Assembly: GCF_003855395.1 (NCBI RefSeq)
Contig: NZ_CP034015.1
Location: 124,001-188,000, forward strand
Reading direction: 5' to 3'
Length of the DNA stretch: 64,000 nucleotides
Source: Shewanella livingstonensis
Lineage (GTDB): Bacteria; Pseudomonadota; Gammaproteobacteria; Enterobacterales; Shewanellaceae
Numbering within the stretch: the first letter of the stretch is position 1; each line of letters opens with the position of its first letter. Positions 26,933-35,788 of this stretch are shown here, one piece after another. The translations under genes were made by a program, and so were the position numbers. The notes beneath the pieces were generated by a model. The model did no database searches, was not told the DNA's origin, and saw nothing but the letters and a program-made list of their open reading frames with translations.

Positions 26933-28300
26933 ATGCCGCGTCCAACACTTTTTTACCATTTACATCGTCGCCAAGAAGGCGAAACACGACTCCTTGCCTT
27001 ACCGAGCAGCCAGCACTTTAATAAGATTGCTAGCTCAGTTGATCAGCCATGGTTAGACCAAATTAAAAGTAACTCTATAGATGTTGCTATCGTTGAGCTG
27101 TCTCAATTAAGCCAACAAGAATACGCTGAGCTCGTTGACAGTTCATTAATGTCTGAAATTGAGTTTATCTTCTTAACCGAAGGTAAACCGAGTCCTAACT
27201 TAGACCATTTAATGTCAAAAATGGCGGGTTATCATTTCCGTCAACCTTACGATGCCGATATCATCAACGACACCTTAGAAGACTTTGCCCAAGACTTTAA
27301 ATCGTACTCAACTAAGCTTAAACAGCCATTTTCAAGTGAACTCGACCAATATGGTTTATTGGTTGGCTCATCGCGTGCAATGCACAAGTTATATCGCACA
27401 GTTCGTAAAGTTGCCGTAACCGAAAGTAACGTACTCATTGTCGGTGAAAGTGGTGCCGGTAAAGAGCTGGTTGCTAATACTATCCACTTAGCCAGTTACC
27501 GAGTCGACAAGCCATTTATCGCCATTAACTGCGGCGCATTGAGCCCTGAACTGGTCGATAGCGAACTGTTTGGCCATGTAAAAGGTGCTTTTACCGGTGC
27601 TCATCGTGATCACCGCGGGGTATTCGAGCAAGCAGAAGGTGGTACCTTATTTCTTGATGAGGTCACCGAAATGCCGCTAGAACACCAGGTAAAACTATTA
27701 CGCGTGCTCGAAAACCATGAATACCGCTCTGTTGGCTCACAACATCTTAAAAAAGCTAATATTCGTATTGTTGCTGCCACTAATCGCAATCCAACTGATG
27801 CTATTGATGCTGGACGTTTTCGTGAAGACTTATATTTTCGTTTAGCGCACTTTCCTATCCAGGTGCCACCATTACGTGACAGAGAACAAGACATAAGTGG
27901 GCTAGCACAGCATTTTTTAGCGTATCGTAATACTGCTGAAAAACTCACAAAAGCCTTCTCAGATGATGCACTTAACCTTATCCAACAACATAAATGGCCC
28001 GGTAATGTCCGCGAATTAAAACACGCGATTGAACGTGCATACATTCTGGCTGAAGACGAAATTTTACCTAGCCATATCACAGTGACACCTCTAGAACCTT
28101 CAACGGATCTGTTAACTGACGACGTACAAATACCTGCGGGCATGCGCCTAGATGAACTTGAAAAAGCAGCCATTTATCAGGCGCTTAATCAATCATCTGG
28201 CAATAAGAATGAAACAGCAAAACAGTTAGGTATTAGTGTTAAAACCCTTTATAACAAGTTAAGTAAATACGAAGACCAAACCAGTTCAGAAGAGCTATAA
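26933..28300 (+). CDS. Sigma-54-dependent transcriptional activator (NtrC family) with pseudo-receiver
   Basis: 455 residues: an N-terminal receiver-like region (~1-120), an AAA+ domain (~140-375) and a Fis-type HTH at the end (NKNETAKQLGISVKTLYNKL). The AAA+ part is intact: Walker A GESGAGKE, sigma-54 contact loop GAFTGAHR, Walker B GGTLFLDEV and the arginine-finger region FREDLYFRL. The receiver lacks a clear phospho-acceptor Asp; the matching strand reads DVAIVELSQ, with Glu. It may be constitutively active or controlled by another signal. No kinase is adjacent. Nearby stress genes with -24/-12 promoters are likely targets. Confidence 0.9.
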   Translation: MPRPTLFYHLHRRQEGETRLLALPSSQHFNKIASSVDQPWLDQIKSNSIDVAIVELSQLSQQEYAELVDSSLMSEIEFIFLTEGKPSPNLDHLMSKMAGYHFRQPYDADIINDTLEDFAQDFKSYSTKLKQPFSSELDQYGLLVGSSRAMHKLYRTVRKVAVTESNVLIVGESGAGKELVANTIHLASYRVDKPFIAINCGALSPELVDSELFGHVKGAFTGAHRDHRGVFEQAEGGTLFLDEVTEMPLEHQVKLLRVLENHEYRSVGSQHLKKANIRIVAATNRNPTDAIDAGRFREDLYFRLAHFPIQVPPLRDREQDISGLAQHFLAYRNTAEKLTKAFSDDALNLIQQHKWPGNVRELKHAIERAYILAEDEILPSHITVTPLEPSTDLLTDDVQIPAGMRLDELEKAAIYQALNQSSGNKNETAKQLGISVKTLYNKLSKYEDQTSSEEL

Positions 28301-28306
28301 CATCAT

Positions 28307-28363
28307 CCCAAGTCATTAAATGTGTTTGTTCGCTTCAGGCAGCAATACATTTAGTGACTTGGG
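28307..28363. terminator. Inverted repeat at the convergent ends of the activator and phosphatase-kinase genes
   Basis: Two 17-base arms (CCCAAGTCATTAAATGT and its near-perfect complement, one mismatch) separated by 23 bases. It begins just past the activator stop and lies within the last codons of the convergent gene. No T-run follows, so action as a terminator is a guess. Confidence 0.4.
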
Positions 28364-29968
28364 TTTGACCTTAATGCACAAATCCTCAGACTCAAATAAC
28401 TCACCATCAATCACATATTTACACGACGAATCCGTGTTTAAATAAATTGTTTTAGCTTGTAAATGATGAATACCACTCTGTTGTTCCTCTTCACGTACGC
28501 CTGTTAAGCCAGCAAATAATAACTCGGTCATGCTCAATAATTGTTGCTGCGAGACTTCACTGGCTTCAATCCAAGTAATATCCAGTAAACCATCGGTAAT
28601 ATTGGGTTCACCATTACCTTGAGCTAATACACTGGTAAACGGTGCAGCATTAGCAACCACTAAACTGGTAGTGTTAATCACTTGAATATCACCACCATCA
28701 AGTTGTAATCTCATCGATAATGACTGGTTTTCATCTATCGCTTCCCACAAACCATTAAGGTAGGCAAGTTGCCCTAGTTCATTTTTGCGGTCGCGATCAG
28801 CCTTCTCTATCATTTTCTGCTCAAAGCCTAATCCCACCAGCAGCAACATTAGTTGATCATTGCACATGGCGGTGTCAATTCGCTTAGCATGTCCTTGAAT
28901 CAAAATGTTAAGCGCTTGTGATACTGGAATAAATTTACTGGTTGCGCCAAACAAAGTGTGGCTAAGTGCATTGGTAGTACCCATTGGAATAATACCTAAG
29001 TAGATATCACTATCAACAATAACAGAGGCAACCTCATTAACAGTGCCATCGCCACCACAAGCGATAATAATATCTGCGCCCTTACTTTTGGCATGTTCGG
29101 CTAGTTGCACGCCAGACTTATCTTTAGCGGTATACAAAACCTCAAGCTGAAAATAATCCGCTAATGTTTGGATAATATGGTCTGCTTCATCATGCCACTT
29201 ACCACCACCAGACACAGGGTTAACAATCAACCAAGCGCGTTTATGAATATTAATCTGGTTCTGACTATGCATTTTTTCGACCGCTGCTAACTGCCATTTA
29301 TTTAACCGCGCGGTTTGACGAATACTATTGATGGATTTAAGCACATCACTAAAATCACGGCCTTGTTCACGACAAACTAAATAAGCCGCTAACACCAACA
29401 CTGAACGTCCCCGACCTAACGCACAGTGCACAACCACATTTTTGCCGCTACTAACTTGGTTATGTAACCAATTAATAGCTTGATTCAGCTGTGCAACGGT
29501 AGGCACACTGTGATCCAATACGGGAATATTTAAATAAGCAATGTTCTCGTCAAGCAAAGTCCATTCAAGTGCATCAAACTCGGCAGTAACATCTAAGATA
29601 GCATCAATATTTTCATGCTTAAGTCGGTCTATATCGCTCGGAAATAATCGACAAGCGAGATACAACTGCTTATCAATTTTTTGTATTGCGGGGACTTTGT
29701 CATTTTTTCTCGCCCAGGTGTTATATAACTGGGAACCCATTAAAAAGGGAATAAAACTCCAACTGATATACCAAGGAATACTGCCATCTTGGCTTTTACG
29801 GAAAATACCTGCGCTATTAAACCAATAAGCTGAACTCACTAGCCCTAACGACAATGCAATCCACGCAAAAACAAGCTTAAGTAACACATAAGGAAGCGCC
29901 ACACATAAGCACAAAGCTAATAACGCACCAACAGTATAATAATATTTAATATGGATACGGGTGAGCAT
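28316..29968 (-). CDS. Dual-specificity phosphatase / diacylglycerol-kinase-like fusion protein
   Basis: 550 residues. Residues 1-70 hold three hydrophobic segments. Residues ~90-235 are a dual-specificity phosphatase domain with the signature HCALGRGRS (Cys, Arg and Ser of CX5R(S/T)). Residues ~245-550 are a DAGK/YegS-type lipid-kinase domain with NPVSGGGK, the nucleotide motif CGGDGTVNEV and PMGTTNALSH. It probably acts on lipids at the inner membrane, removing and adding phosphate. Start follows AGGAGG. The preceding terminator isolates it from the DUF1328 operon. Confidence 0.88.
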   Translation of the reverse strand: MLTRIHIKYYYTVGALLALCLCVALPYVLLKLVFAWIALSLGLVSSAYWFNSAGIFRKSQDGSIPWYISWSFIPFLMGSQLYNTWARKNDKVPAIQKIDKQLYLACRLFPSDIDRLKHENIDAILDVTAEFDALEWTLLDENIAYLNIPVLDHSVPTVAQLNQAINWLHNQVSSGKNVVVHCALGRGRSVLVLAAYLVCREQGRDFSDVLKSINSIRQTARLNKWQLAAVEKMHSQNQINIHKRAWLIVNPVSGGGKWHDEADHIIQTLADYFQLEVLYTAKDKSGVQLAEHAKSKGADIIIACGGDGTVNEVASVIVDSDIYLGIIPMGTTNALSHTLFGATSKFIPVSQALNILIQGHAKRIDTAMCNDQLMLLLVGLGFEQKMIEKADRDRKNELGQLAYLNGLWEAIDENQSLSMRLQLDGGDIQVINTTSLVVANAAPFTSVLAQGNGEPNITDGLLDITWIEASEVSQQQLLSMTELLFAGLTGVREEEQQSGIHHLQAKTIYLNTDSSCKYVIDGELFESEDLCIKVKPKSLNVLLPEANKHI

Positions 29969-29978
29969 TGTGGTCCTC

Positions 29979-30013
29979 CTTTTTATAAAAAAAGCAGCAC
30001 ATGCGTGCTGCTT
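29979..30013 (-). terminator. Terminator of the DUF1328-lipoprotein operon
   Basis: AGCAGCAC / GTGCTGCT stem with a four-base loop; the minus strand then runs into TTTTTTTAT. It lies just upstream of the phosphatase-kinase gene. Some 30-100 bp further up is a loose GGGCCACTTACTA inverted repeat of unknown role. Confidence 0.75.
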
Positions 30014-30140
30014 AATACAATACTTTTCACTATAACTATCTAATCATACAGGGCCACTTACTAGAGCATTTCATCTTGATTACGTTAGTAAGTTTAATGG
30101 CCCTAAACCGATTAAATAGTTAATCTGATTGGCATAGTAT

Positions 30141-30335
30141 TTAACAGTCAGGATCTTCTGACTTCATGCCTTCTTTCACATCTTCACAAGCATCTTCAAC
30201 GGCATTACCAGCATCTTGCATCATTTCATCGACTTTCTCGCCAGCATTCTCGGCTTTGTTGTCTGTACATGCTGACAAACCAGCCGTTAAAAACACCATT
30301 AAACTTGCCATTGTTAGTAATTTTAATAATTTCAT
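30141..30335 (-). CDS. Small acidic lipoprotein (entericidin-like)
   Basis: 64 residues from an ATG at 30335 after AGGAG. Signal MKLLKLLTMASLMVFLTAG with lipobox LSAC, then a short acidic, helix-forming body (ENAGEKVDEMMQDAGNAVED) that resembles small stress lipoproteins. It follows the DUF1328 gene by about 80 bases with no terminator between, so it is probably in the same transcript. Confidence 0.7.
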   Translation of the reverse strand: MKLLKLLTMASLMVFLTAGLSACTDNKAENAGEKVDEMMQDAGNAVEDACEDVKEGMKSEDPDC

Positions 30336-30415
30336 ATTCATCTCCTGGATGATGGTTGTAGTCAAATAACGTTATATCGCTAACCTTACCTCTAATTGAG
30401 AGATCAGATTAACCA

Positions 30416-30592
30416 CTATGCTCGGGGACCTTTACCTCTAATTGCATTGGCTAGTAATGAAATCACCAGCAGTACAACGAAGATAAAGAAAATAATTTTT
30501 GCGATCCCTGCTGCTGCACCAGCAATACCTGTAAAACCAAATAGACCTGCAATAACGGCTATAACTAAAAACATTAATGTCCAGCCCAACAT
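30416..30592 (-). CDS. DUF1328-family small membrane protein (YtjA-like)
   Basis: 58 residues from an ATG at 30592 after AGGAGG. Two hydrophobic segments ([15 protein letters not shown] and [16 protein letters not shown]) with the family motif [11 protein letters not shown] between them. Function unknown; homologues are small stress-linked inner-membrane proteins. A -24/-12 promoter lies about 110-135 bp upstream. Confidence 0.88.
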   Translation of the reverse strand: MLGWTLMFLVIAVIAGLFGFTGIAGAAAGIAKIIFFIFVVLLVISLLANAIRGKGPRA

Positions 30593-30713
30593 AAAAACCT
30601 CCTTGGTGTACGGTTTACAATATGATGCGTGATGAACCAATCCTTTTGGTATAAACCTCATACCTAATTATCTAGAATTAACCATTGACACAACGATGTA
30701 TGTTTTAACTAAT

Positions 30714-30728
30714 GCCAACACCGTGCCA
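30714..30728 (-). promoter_or_regulatory. Sigma-54 promoter of the DUF1328 operon
   Basis: On the minus strand TGGCACG-N4-TGGC: a perfect -24 element and a -12 one base off TTGC, at correct spacing. Confidence 0.65.
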
Positions 30729-30823
30729 ACATTGAAGATACAGCATAAGGCTTTGATTTTTAATGATTTTAAAATAAAACCAAAAATAGGTTATGGAAAA
30801 GCCACAGACTTGTAGGCAATTTT

Positions 30824-30839
30824 TACCGATTATCCGGTA
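30824..30839. promoter_or_regulatory. Candidate activator site (UAS) for the DUF1328 promoter
   Basis: taccgattatccggta, a TACC-N8-GGTA palindrome about 96 bp upstream of the -24 element. It mirrors the site upstream of the BON gene. The rest of 30593-30923 holds no gene I can see. Confidence 0.45.
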
Positions 30840-30885
30840 AGAGTTTCAGATACTAGCGAACCAGCATCGAAATGAGTAAAGAAAA

Positions 30886-30904
30886 GGAGCAAAACATAAG
30901 CTCC
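30886..30904 (-). terminator. Possible weak terminator after arsJ
   Basis: Short GGAGC / GCTCC stem (5 bp) followed on the minus strand by TTTTCTTT, 20 bases past the stop. Confidence 0.35.
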
Positions 30905-30923
30905 GTCAGAATAACACAAGGCA

Positions 30924-32141
30924 TTACACTGTATACGGAAGCTTAAATGATATTAATGTGGTAACAGCAATAAACCCACTCGATATCCACAAACAAGCTT
31001 CTAAACCGTATGTTTGATACACAAGACCCGAGAGTACAGTGCCAATAAGCCGTCCCATTGCGTTGGCCATGTAATAAAAGCCCACATCGAGTGACACACC
31101 ATCATTGTCGGCATAGCTGATAATAAGGTAGCTGTGCAGCGATGAATTAATCGCAAACACTGCACCAAATAACATTAAGCCACCAATTAATGACTGCTGG
31201 ATATAAAAATCAAAATGTAACGCCAATGCAATCGCGGCAGGGATAAGCAATAAATAACTAGCCCATAAAAAGGCTGAACGCCCTGTTGGAACCTTGCCTT
31301 GTGTTTTACCGGTAAAATACGGTGCAAAAGATTGTACTATGCCATAGCCAATCACCCAGCTGGCCATAAAGACACCTACCCACCAATGATCCCATTCAAA
31401 CGTAACCGCTAAAAATACCGGTAATGCCACCACAAACCACACGTCACGAGCACCAAATAAGAACATCCGCGCAGCCGACAGCAGATTGATCGCTCGGCTT
31501 TTAGAAAAGATATCGGTAAATTTAGGTTTATTTTTTGCTTTGCCTAAATCCGCGGTTAAGCTCAATAAGCTGATAGCCCACACACAAGCTAACAAGGCTG
31601 CCATCAATAGCACTGCGCCGCGAAAATCTAATAATGTCAGTAGTAAACCACCCAAAAAGAAACCCACCCCTTTTAAGGCGTTTTTGGAGCCAGTAAGAAT
31701 CGCCACCCACTGATACAACTTGCCTTGTGCATCGCTGGGCACCAGCATTTTAATCGCACTTTTGGCACTCATTTTATTGAGATCTTTGGCGATACCCGAT
31801 AGGGCTTGCGCAGCCATCACGTAAACGATAGTTAGTATATCGGCAGGCACGGCTAACATAGTCAACGCCACAATTTGCAGCCCAAGACCAATATTCATGG
31901 TCTTGTTAAGGCCTAATTTAGCGCCTAACCACCCGCCAATAAGATTAGTCACTACGCCAAAAATCTCATAAAACAAAAACAACATCGCGATATTTAACGG
32001 GCTGTAACCCAATTGATGGAAATACAGCACCACCAACATACGCAAAGCGCCATCGGTTAAGGTAAACGCCCAGTAATTACTAGTGATCAGTAAATACTGC
32101 TTTATCGATGGTGATAAGGTACGCAATGAATCCAGCCCCAT
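30924..32141 (-). CDS. arsJ: Organoarsenical (1-arseno-3-phosphoglycerate) exporter, MFS
   Basis: 405 residues with about twelve membrane helices. The family marks are TSNYWAFTLTDGALRMLVVLY near the N-terminus, SGIAKDLNKMSAKSAIKMLVP in the middle loop and the place beside a GAPDH gene. ArsJ exports 1-arseno-3-phosphoglycerate, formed when GAPDH uses arsenate in place of phosphate; the product breaks down outside and arsenate is thereby expelled. The gene starts five bases after the GAPDH stop, in the ars operon. Confidence 0.93.
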   Translation of the reverse strand: MGLDSLRTLSPSIKQYLLITSNYWAFTLTDGALRMLVVLYFHQLGYSPLNIAMLFLFYEIFGVVTNLIGGWLGAKLGLNKTMNIGLGLQIVALTMLAVPADILTIVYVMAAQALSGIAKDLNKMSAKSAIKMLVPSDAQGKLYQWVAILTGSKNALKGVGFFLGGLLLTLLDFRGAVLLMAALLACVWAISLLSLTADLGKAKNKPKFTDIFSKSRAINLLSAARMFLFGARDVWFVVALPVFLAVTFEWDHWWVGVFMASWVIGYGIVQSFAPYFTGKTQGKVPTGRSAFLWASYLLLIPAAIALALHFDFYIQQSLIGGLMLFGAVFAINSSLHSYLIISYADNDGVSLDVGFYYMANAMGRLIGTVLSGLVYQTYGLEACLWISSGFIAVTTLISFKLPYTV

Positions 32142-32146
32142 GAAGC

Positions 32147-33157
32147 TTATTCCTTATCTGCTAAGCCGACTTTGCGCGCGAGTTCTGCGGTACGGTTGGC
32201 ATAACCCCATTCATTGTCGTACCACACATACAACTTAACCTGGGTGTCATTGACCACCATGGTCGATAACGCATCGATAATGCTTGAGCGCGGATCGGTT
32301 TTATAATCAACCGACACTAATGGACGTTCTTCATAGCCCATAATGCCCTTAAGCTCACTATCAGCGGCTTGCTTCAATAACAGGTTTACTTCTTCTACTG
32401 TGGTTCCGCGAGCCACTTCAAATACGCAATCGGTGAGCGACGCATTGGCTAACGGCACCCGTATCGCATGACCATTTAACTTACCTTTCAACTCTGGGAA
32501 TATATGGGTAATCGCGGTAGCGGAACCGGTTGTTGTGGGGATTAAACTGATACCACAGGCACGGGCACGGCGTAAATCAGCGTGTGGGGCATCCAGAATG
32601 GTTTGGGTATTAGTGATGTCGTGAATTGTGGTCATTGAGCCATGCTTAATACCTATCTTTTCGTGGATAATTTTAACCACTGGCGCTAAACAGTTGGTGG
32701 TACAAGACGCCGCCGTCACAATCGGGTGAATCGCTTTATCATAAAGGCCATCATTTACGCCCATTACAATATTAAGCACGCCATCTTCTTTCACTGGTGC
32801 TGTCACCACGACACGCTTAACGCCTTGATCTAAATAGGCTTGCAACAATACCTTGGTTTTGATTTTACCCGACGCTTCAATCACTACATCGCATTGTGAC
32901 CAATCGGTATCTTGAGTGGCTTTGTTTTGAGTACATGGAATAGCTTTGCCATTAATCACAATGGCATCGCCTTGATGAGTCGCCTCGTGATGCCAGCGCC
33001 CATGCACAGAATCAAAGGTCATTAAATGCGCTAAGGTAGCCGCGTCACCAGCAGGATCGTTAATATGTACAATTTCAACGTCGTCCCAATCGTACGCTGC
33101 ACGCATTGATAAACGTCCCATACGGCCAAAACCGTTAATGCCTATTTTAATTGTCAT
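32147..33157 (-). CDS. ArsJ-associated glyceraldehyde-3-phosphate dehydrogenase
   Basis: 336 residues from an ATG at 33157; the frame extends upstream without family-like sequence. NAD-binding [18 protein letters not shown] at the start and the active-site [10 protein letters not shown] with Cys near residue 152 are intact. In this operon it joins arsenate to glyceraldehyde-3-phosphate to make the compound that ArsJ exports. It is an accessory paralogue, not the housekeeping gapA; the placement between the ArsC-ArsR fusion gene and arsJ supports this. Confidence 0.92.
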   Translation of the reverse strand: MTIKIGINGFGRMGRLSMRAAYDWDDVEIVHINDPAGDAATLAHLMTFDSVHGRWHHEATHQGDAIVINGKAIPCTQNKATQDTDWSQCDVVIEASGKIKTKVLLQAYLDQGVKRVVVTAPVKEDGVLNIVMGVNDGLYDKAIHPIVTAASCTTNCLAPVVKIIHEKIGIKHGSMTTIHDITNTQTILDAPHADLRRARACGISLIPTTTGSATAITHIFPELKGKLNGHAIRVPLANASLTDCVFEVARGTTVEEVNLLLKQAADSELKGIMGYEERPLVSVDYKTDPRSSIIDALSTMVVNDTQVKLYVWYDNEWGYANRTAELARKVGLADKE

Positions 33158-33239
33158 GATATGTTCCATTAATTTAAAGTAAGTTGAACTAAATTTAAGC
33201 ACTCAAGCATTATAGAGTTAACGCCAAAACTGAGATGAG

Positions 33240-34061
33240 TTAACGGCAGAAACTGACTTTATCAGGGCGGTTATTCATACGGTCTAATCGCTCAAGGTAT
33301 GGCAAAATCAAGGCAATATTATTCTCTGTCGTTTGAGCGATAACGGACTTAACCCATAAAGGTAATGCTGAATTAATACGATAAAAAACCCACTGACCGT
33401 GTTTTCTGTCGCTTAGAATATTGGCCTTTTTCAATAAGGCTAAATTACGCGACACTTTAGGTTGGCTCTCTTCATCTAGCGCCGCCATTAACTCACATAC
33501 ACACAACTCACCATGATAATGGGTCAACATTAAGGTTTTTAGGCGAATATCATCGGTTAAGCACTTATAAAACGCGATGGGATCAACATCGGTTAGCGCC
33601 TCTTCGGCGAGCGGTTCAACTTCGATTGGTGTTTCCATCGTTGCAGTTGCAGACGCCTTACTTTCCACCAGCAAAAACATTGATAAGCGATTGTTAAGCT
33701 CGGTTAAAGTGCTGGAGAAAGGATGGTTACCTTTGCGCGTTTTAGGATCGGGGAAATCCCAGGCGAGTTGCTTACCAGCCCCAGGAAAACGGCGGCATTC
33801 GCTATTGGCTTTATCGCAAAGCGTAATCACGTAGTCAAAGGCTTGCCCTGCAAAGGTTTGCACGTTTTTAGACACTAAATGACTGGCGTCGACACCAAAC
33901 TTCTGGATTGCGTCAATCGCTCTTGGGTCAACTTGCTCCGGCTCAGTACCGGCACTGAATACCTCAAATTGATCGGCGGCTTTGCTCCTTAATAACGCCT
34001 CAGCCATTTGTGAACGGGCAGAATTTCCAGTACACAAAAACAATACGCTTTTCTTTTTCAT
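33240..34061 (-). CDS. Fusion of LMW-phosphatase-type arsenate reductase and ArsR repressor
   Basis: 273 residues from an ATG at 34061; another ATG at 34094 adds 11 residues and abuts the operator. Residues 1-140 are an LMW-PTP-like arsenate-reductase domain (FLCTGNSARSQMAEALLR with the P-loop Cys and Arg; GKQLAWDFPDPK). After a variable linker (~140-170), residues ~173-273 are an ArsR winged helix (ELCVCELMAALDEESQPKV, with the metal-binding ELCVCEL Cys pair). It probably senses arsenite and represses the ars operon. The catalytic state of the first domain is untested. Confidence 0.9.
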   Translation of the reverse strand: MKKKSVLFLCTGNSARSQMAEALLRSKAADQFEVFSAGTEPEQVDPRAIDAIQKFGVDASHLVSKNVQTFAGQAFDYVITLCDKANSECRRFPGAGKQLAWDFPDPKTRKGNHPFSSTLTELNNRLSMFLLVESKASATATMETPIEVEPLAEEALTDVDPIAFYKCLTDDIRLKTLMLTHYHGELCVCELMAALDEESQPKVSRNLALLKKANILSDRKHGQWVFYRINSALPLWVKSVIAQTTENNIALILPYLERLDRMNNRPDKVSFCR

Positions 34062-34094
34062 AGATGACGGGCTCAGCTGGGATCTTAAAAACAT

Positions 34095-34120
34095 TGTATA
34101 TATGAATATTTACATATACA
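34095..34120. promoter_or_regulatory. Candidate ArsR operator
   Basis: Inverted repeat TGTATAT-N12-ATATACA directly upstream of the ArsC-ArsR fusion gene. A and T richness and position fit SmtB/ArsR operators. It should control all three ars genes. Confidence 0.55.
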
Positions 34121-34130
34121 AGATTGCAGC

Positions 34131-34165
34131 AATAAAAAAGCCTATTCAGGATAATGAATAGGCTT
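34131..34165 (-). terminator. Terminator of the prs-nadV operon
   Basis: AAGCCTATTCA / TGAATAGGCTT stem with a six-base loop, followed on the minus strand by TTTTTATT. It sits between nadV and the ars operon promoter. Confidence 0.8.
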
Positions 34166-34182
34166 AATATTGGATATTATTA

Positions 34183-35778
34183 TTAAATTTGGTCGTTAAT
34201 CACTTGTCGTATTTGTTCAAGTGACGTTTCTTTCACTAATGTGCCATTTTCAAAAACAGTCTCAAGTAAACCTTGATCCTCTTCAATCTCTGTAACATCA
34301 TCAAACAACACTAACTCACCATCAACGCGCTCGATTTTAAGTAAGCCTTTAGCTGATTTTTTCTTAGTATCTGTTTTAGGATCTTTAAATATCGCGACCC
34401 GCTCACCGTTTTTAACCACACTGGTTGCTTTAACTGCTGAGCCATGAGTATCACGGGTGACATACTGGTAGCTATACGAACCAATGCCTAAAACCACTTT
34501 AGACGCAAAGCCTTTATCCATTAAACGCTGTAATATTTGACGTTGGCGCGGTAATGTAATTGCGTCACCGTAAATAGCACCAATATGCTCATCAAGTAAC
34601 TTAAAACCTTTGTCTGTGGTAGTGCCACCAAAAATATCCCAAAGGCATTCAATAAGCCCTTTGATTTCAAAATCCATTAAGCTAATGGTTTGCTCTTCTT
34701 CAAAAGCAAAATAGTTTCCATTCCAACGGTAAGCTTCATAACCATTGATAATGGCCTCTTTTTCAGCCTCATTTTGAGTATTAAACAGTTCTGCATAGTC
34801 AGAGACTGGAGAGACTTTATATCCGGTCAGAATTTTTACCGGATCACCTGAGTCAGGGCGGATAACTAATGTGCCTTCACGGGCCATGATCTCTTGCTTT
34901 AACTGAGGTAAATATTCCGTCACCAACGTCCAGAAGTCCCAAGTGTCAGACACCACACTCAATATTCCTTTTGGCGACTGTTCTTTCATCAAATATCTAA
35001 AGAACTCAATTTCGCCTTCCATGATCCAAGAACATGTCACCGAATGTTCAGTCGCATCAACAGAACAACCTACAAGCTCAGTATCAACGTTGGCCCCATA
35101 ATATTTCTCAGCAAACAGTACAGCTGGAATGGTATCTGTACCGACTAAACCAGAAGCCAAATGACCAAAACCACTCATTGCCGCAGCTTGTTTACCAAAC
35201 ATGCCTCTAAAGCTGAAGTCATGCCCCTGAAAAGGCACAAAATCCATTGGTAACCCGGTTTTCGCTGCAAATTCTTTGAACACTTTTAAATAGGCTACTG
35301 ACGTTGTTGCACTTGTTTGAATGGGCCAATTTTCACAACTCAACACGGTTTCAATCATGTTAGTTAACCACTGAAAACCTTCTTTGGTGTTAACAACAGT
35401 GATAGGTGGTACCAAATAAGGAACCAATGTACCTTCTGGTAACGCTTTAATTTTGAGTGGTAAATAACCTAAATCGTGAAGGTCTTCTAGATATTGAACA
35501 TTAACGGGGTAACCTAACATCGCACTCAGAATGCGTTTATGATTGGCAACGGCAGAGGCTTTATCCACGTTAAAAAATTCAGCCCATTCGTCCTGTAAAT
35601 AGCTTTTAATGAAGTACTGTAAACCCACAAAAGCAACTTTGTCGTTATTATCTACATTACTCAGCTTGCCACTTCTTGAGGTAAAGTTTGCATATACCTC
35701 AGTGACGTCTGGATGATAAGCACGGCTATGAAATTCTTTATAAACATCTTTTTGCATACTTGCAGCGGTAATAGTCAT
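34183..35778 (-). CDS. nadV: Nicotinamide phosphoribosyltransferase
   Basis: 531 residues, the length of NadV/NAMPT enzymes. It makes NMN from nicotinamide and PRPP, giving the shortest salvage route to NAD. The family marks are DFVPFQGHDFSFRGMFG near the middle, GTDTIPAVLFAEKYYGA, SVDATEHSVTCSW with the catalytic region, VIRPDSGDPVKIL (PRPP site) and GIGSYSYQYVTRDTHG. ATG follows AAGGA. The stop of the PRPP synthetase gene lies 10 bases upstream, so substrate supply and use are co-expressed. Two NrtR-type boxes upstream of prs should govern it. Confidence 0.95.
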   Translation of the reverse strand: MTITAASMQKDVYKEFHSRAYHPDVTEVYANFTSRSGKLSNVDNNDKVAFVGLQYFIKSYLQDEWAEFFNVDKASAVANHKRILSAMLGYPVNVQYLEDLHDLGYLPLKIKALPEGTLVPYLVPPITVVNTKEGFQWLTNMIETVLSCENWPIQTSATTSVAYLKVFKEFAAKTGLPMDFVPFQGHDFSFRGMFGKQAAAMSGFGHLASGLVGTDTIPAVLFAEKYYGANVDTELVGCSVDATEHSVTCSWIMEGEIEFFRYLMKEQSPKGILSVVSDTWDFWTLVTEYLPQLKQEIMAREGTLVIRPDSGDPVKILTGYKVSPVSDYAELFNTQNEAEKEAIINGYEAYRWNGNYFAFEEEQTISLMDFEIKGLIECLWDIFGGTTTDKGFKLLDEHIGAIYGDAITLPRQRQILQRLMDKGFASKVVLGIGSYSYQYVTRDTHGSAVKATSVVKNGERVAIFKDPKTDTKKKSAKGLLKIERVDGELVLFDDVTEIEEDQGLLETVFENGTLVKETSLEQIRQVINDQI

Positions 35779-35788
35779 GAGGGTTTCC

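Noticed and set aside
27610..28173. 187-codon antisense frame inside the sigma-54 activator gene
   Set aside because: Opposite to an intact AAA+ domain; no ribosome site or domain.
30051..30105. GGGCCACTTACTA inverted repeat as a terminator or element
   Set aside because: The arms are unequal and there is no T-run; a strong terminator already lies next to it.
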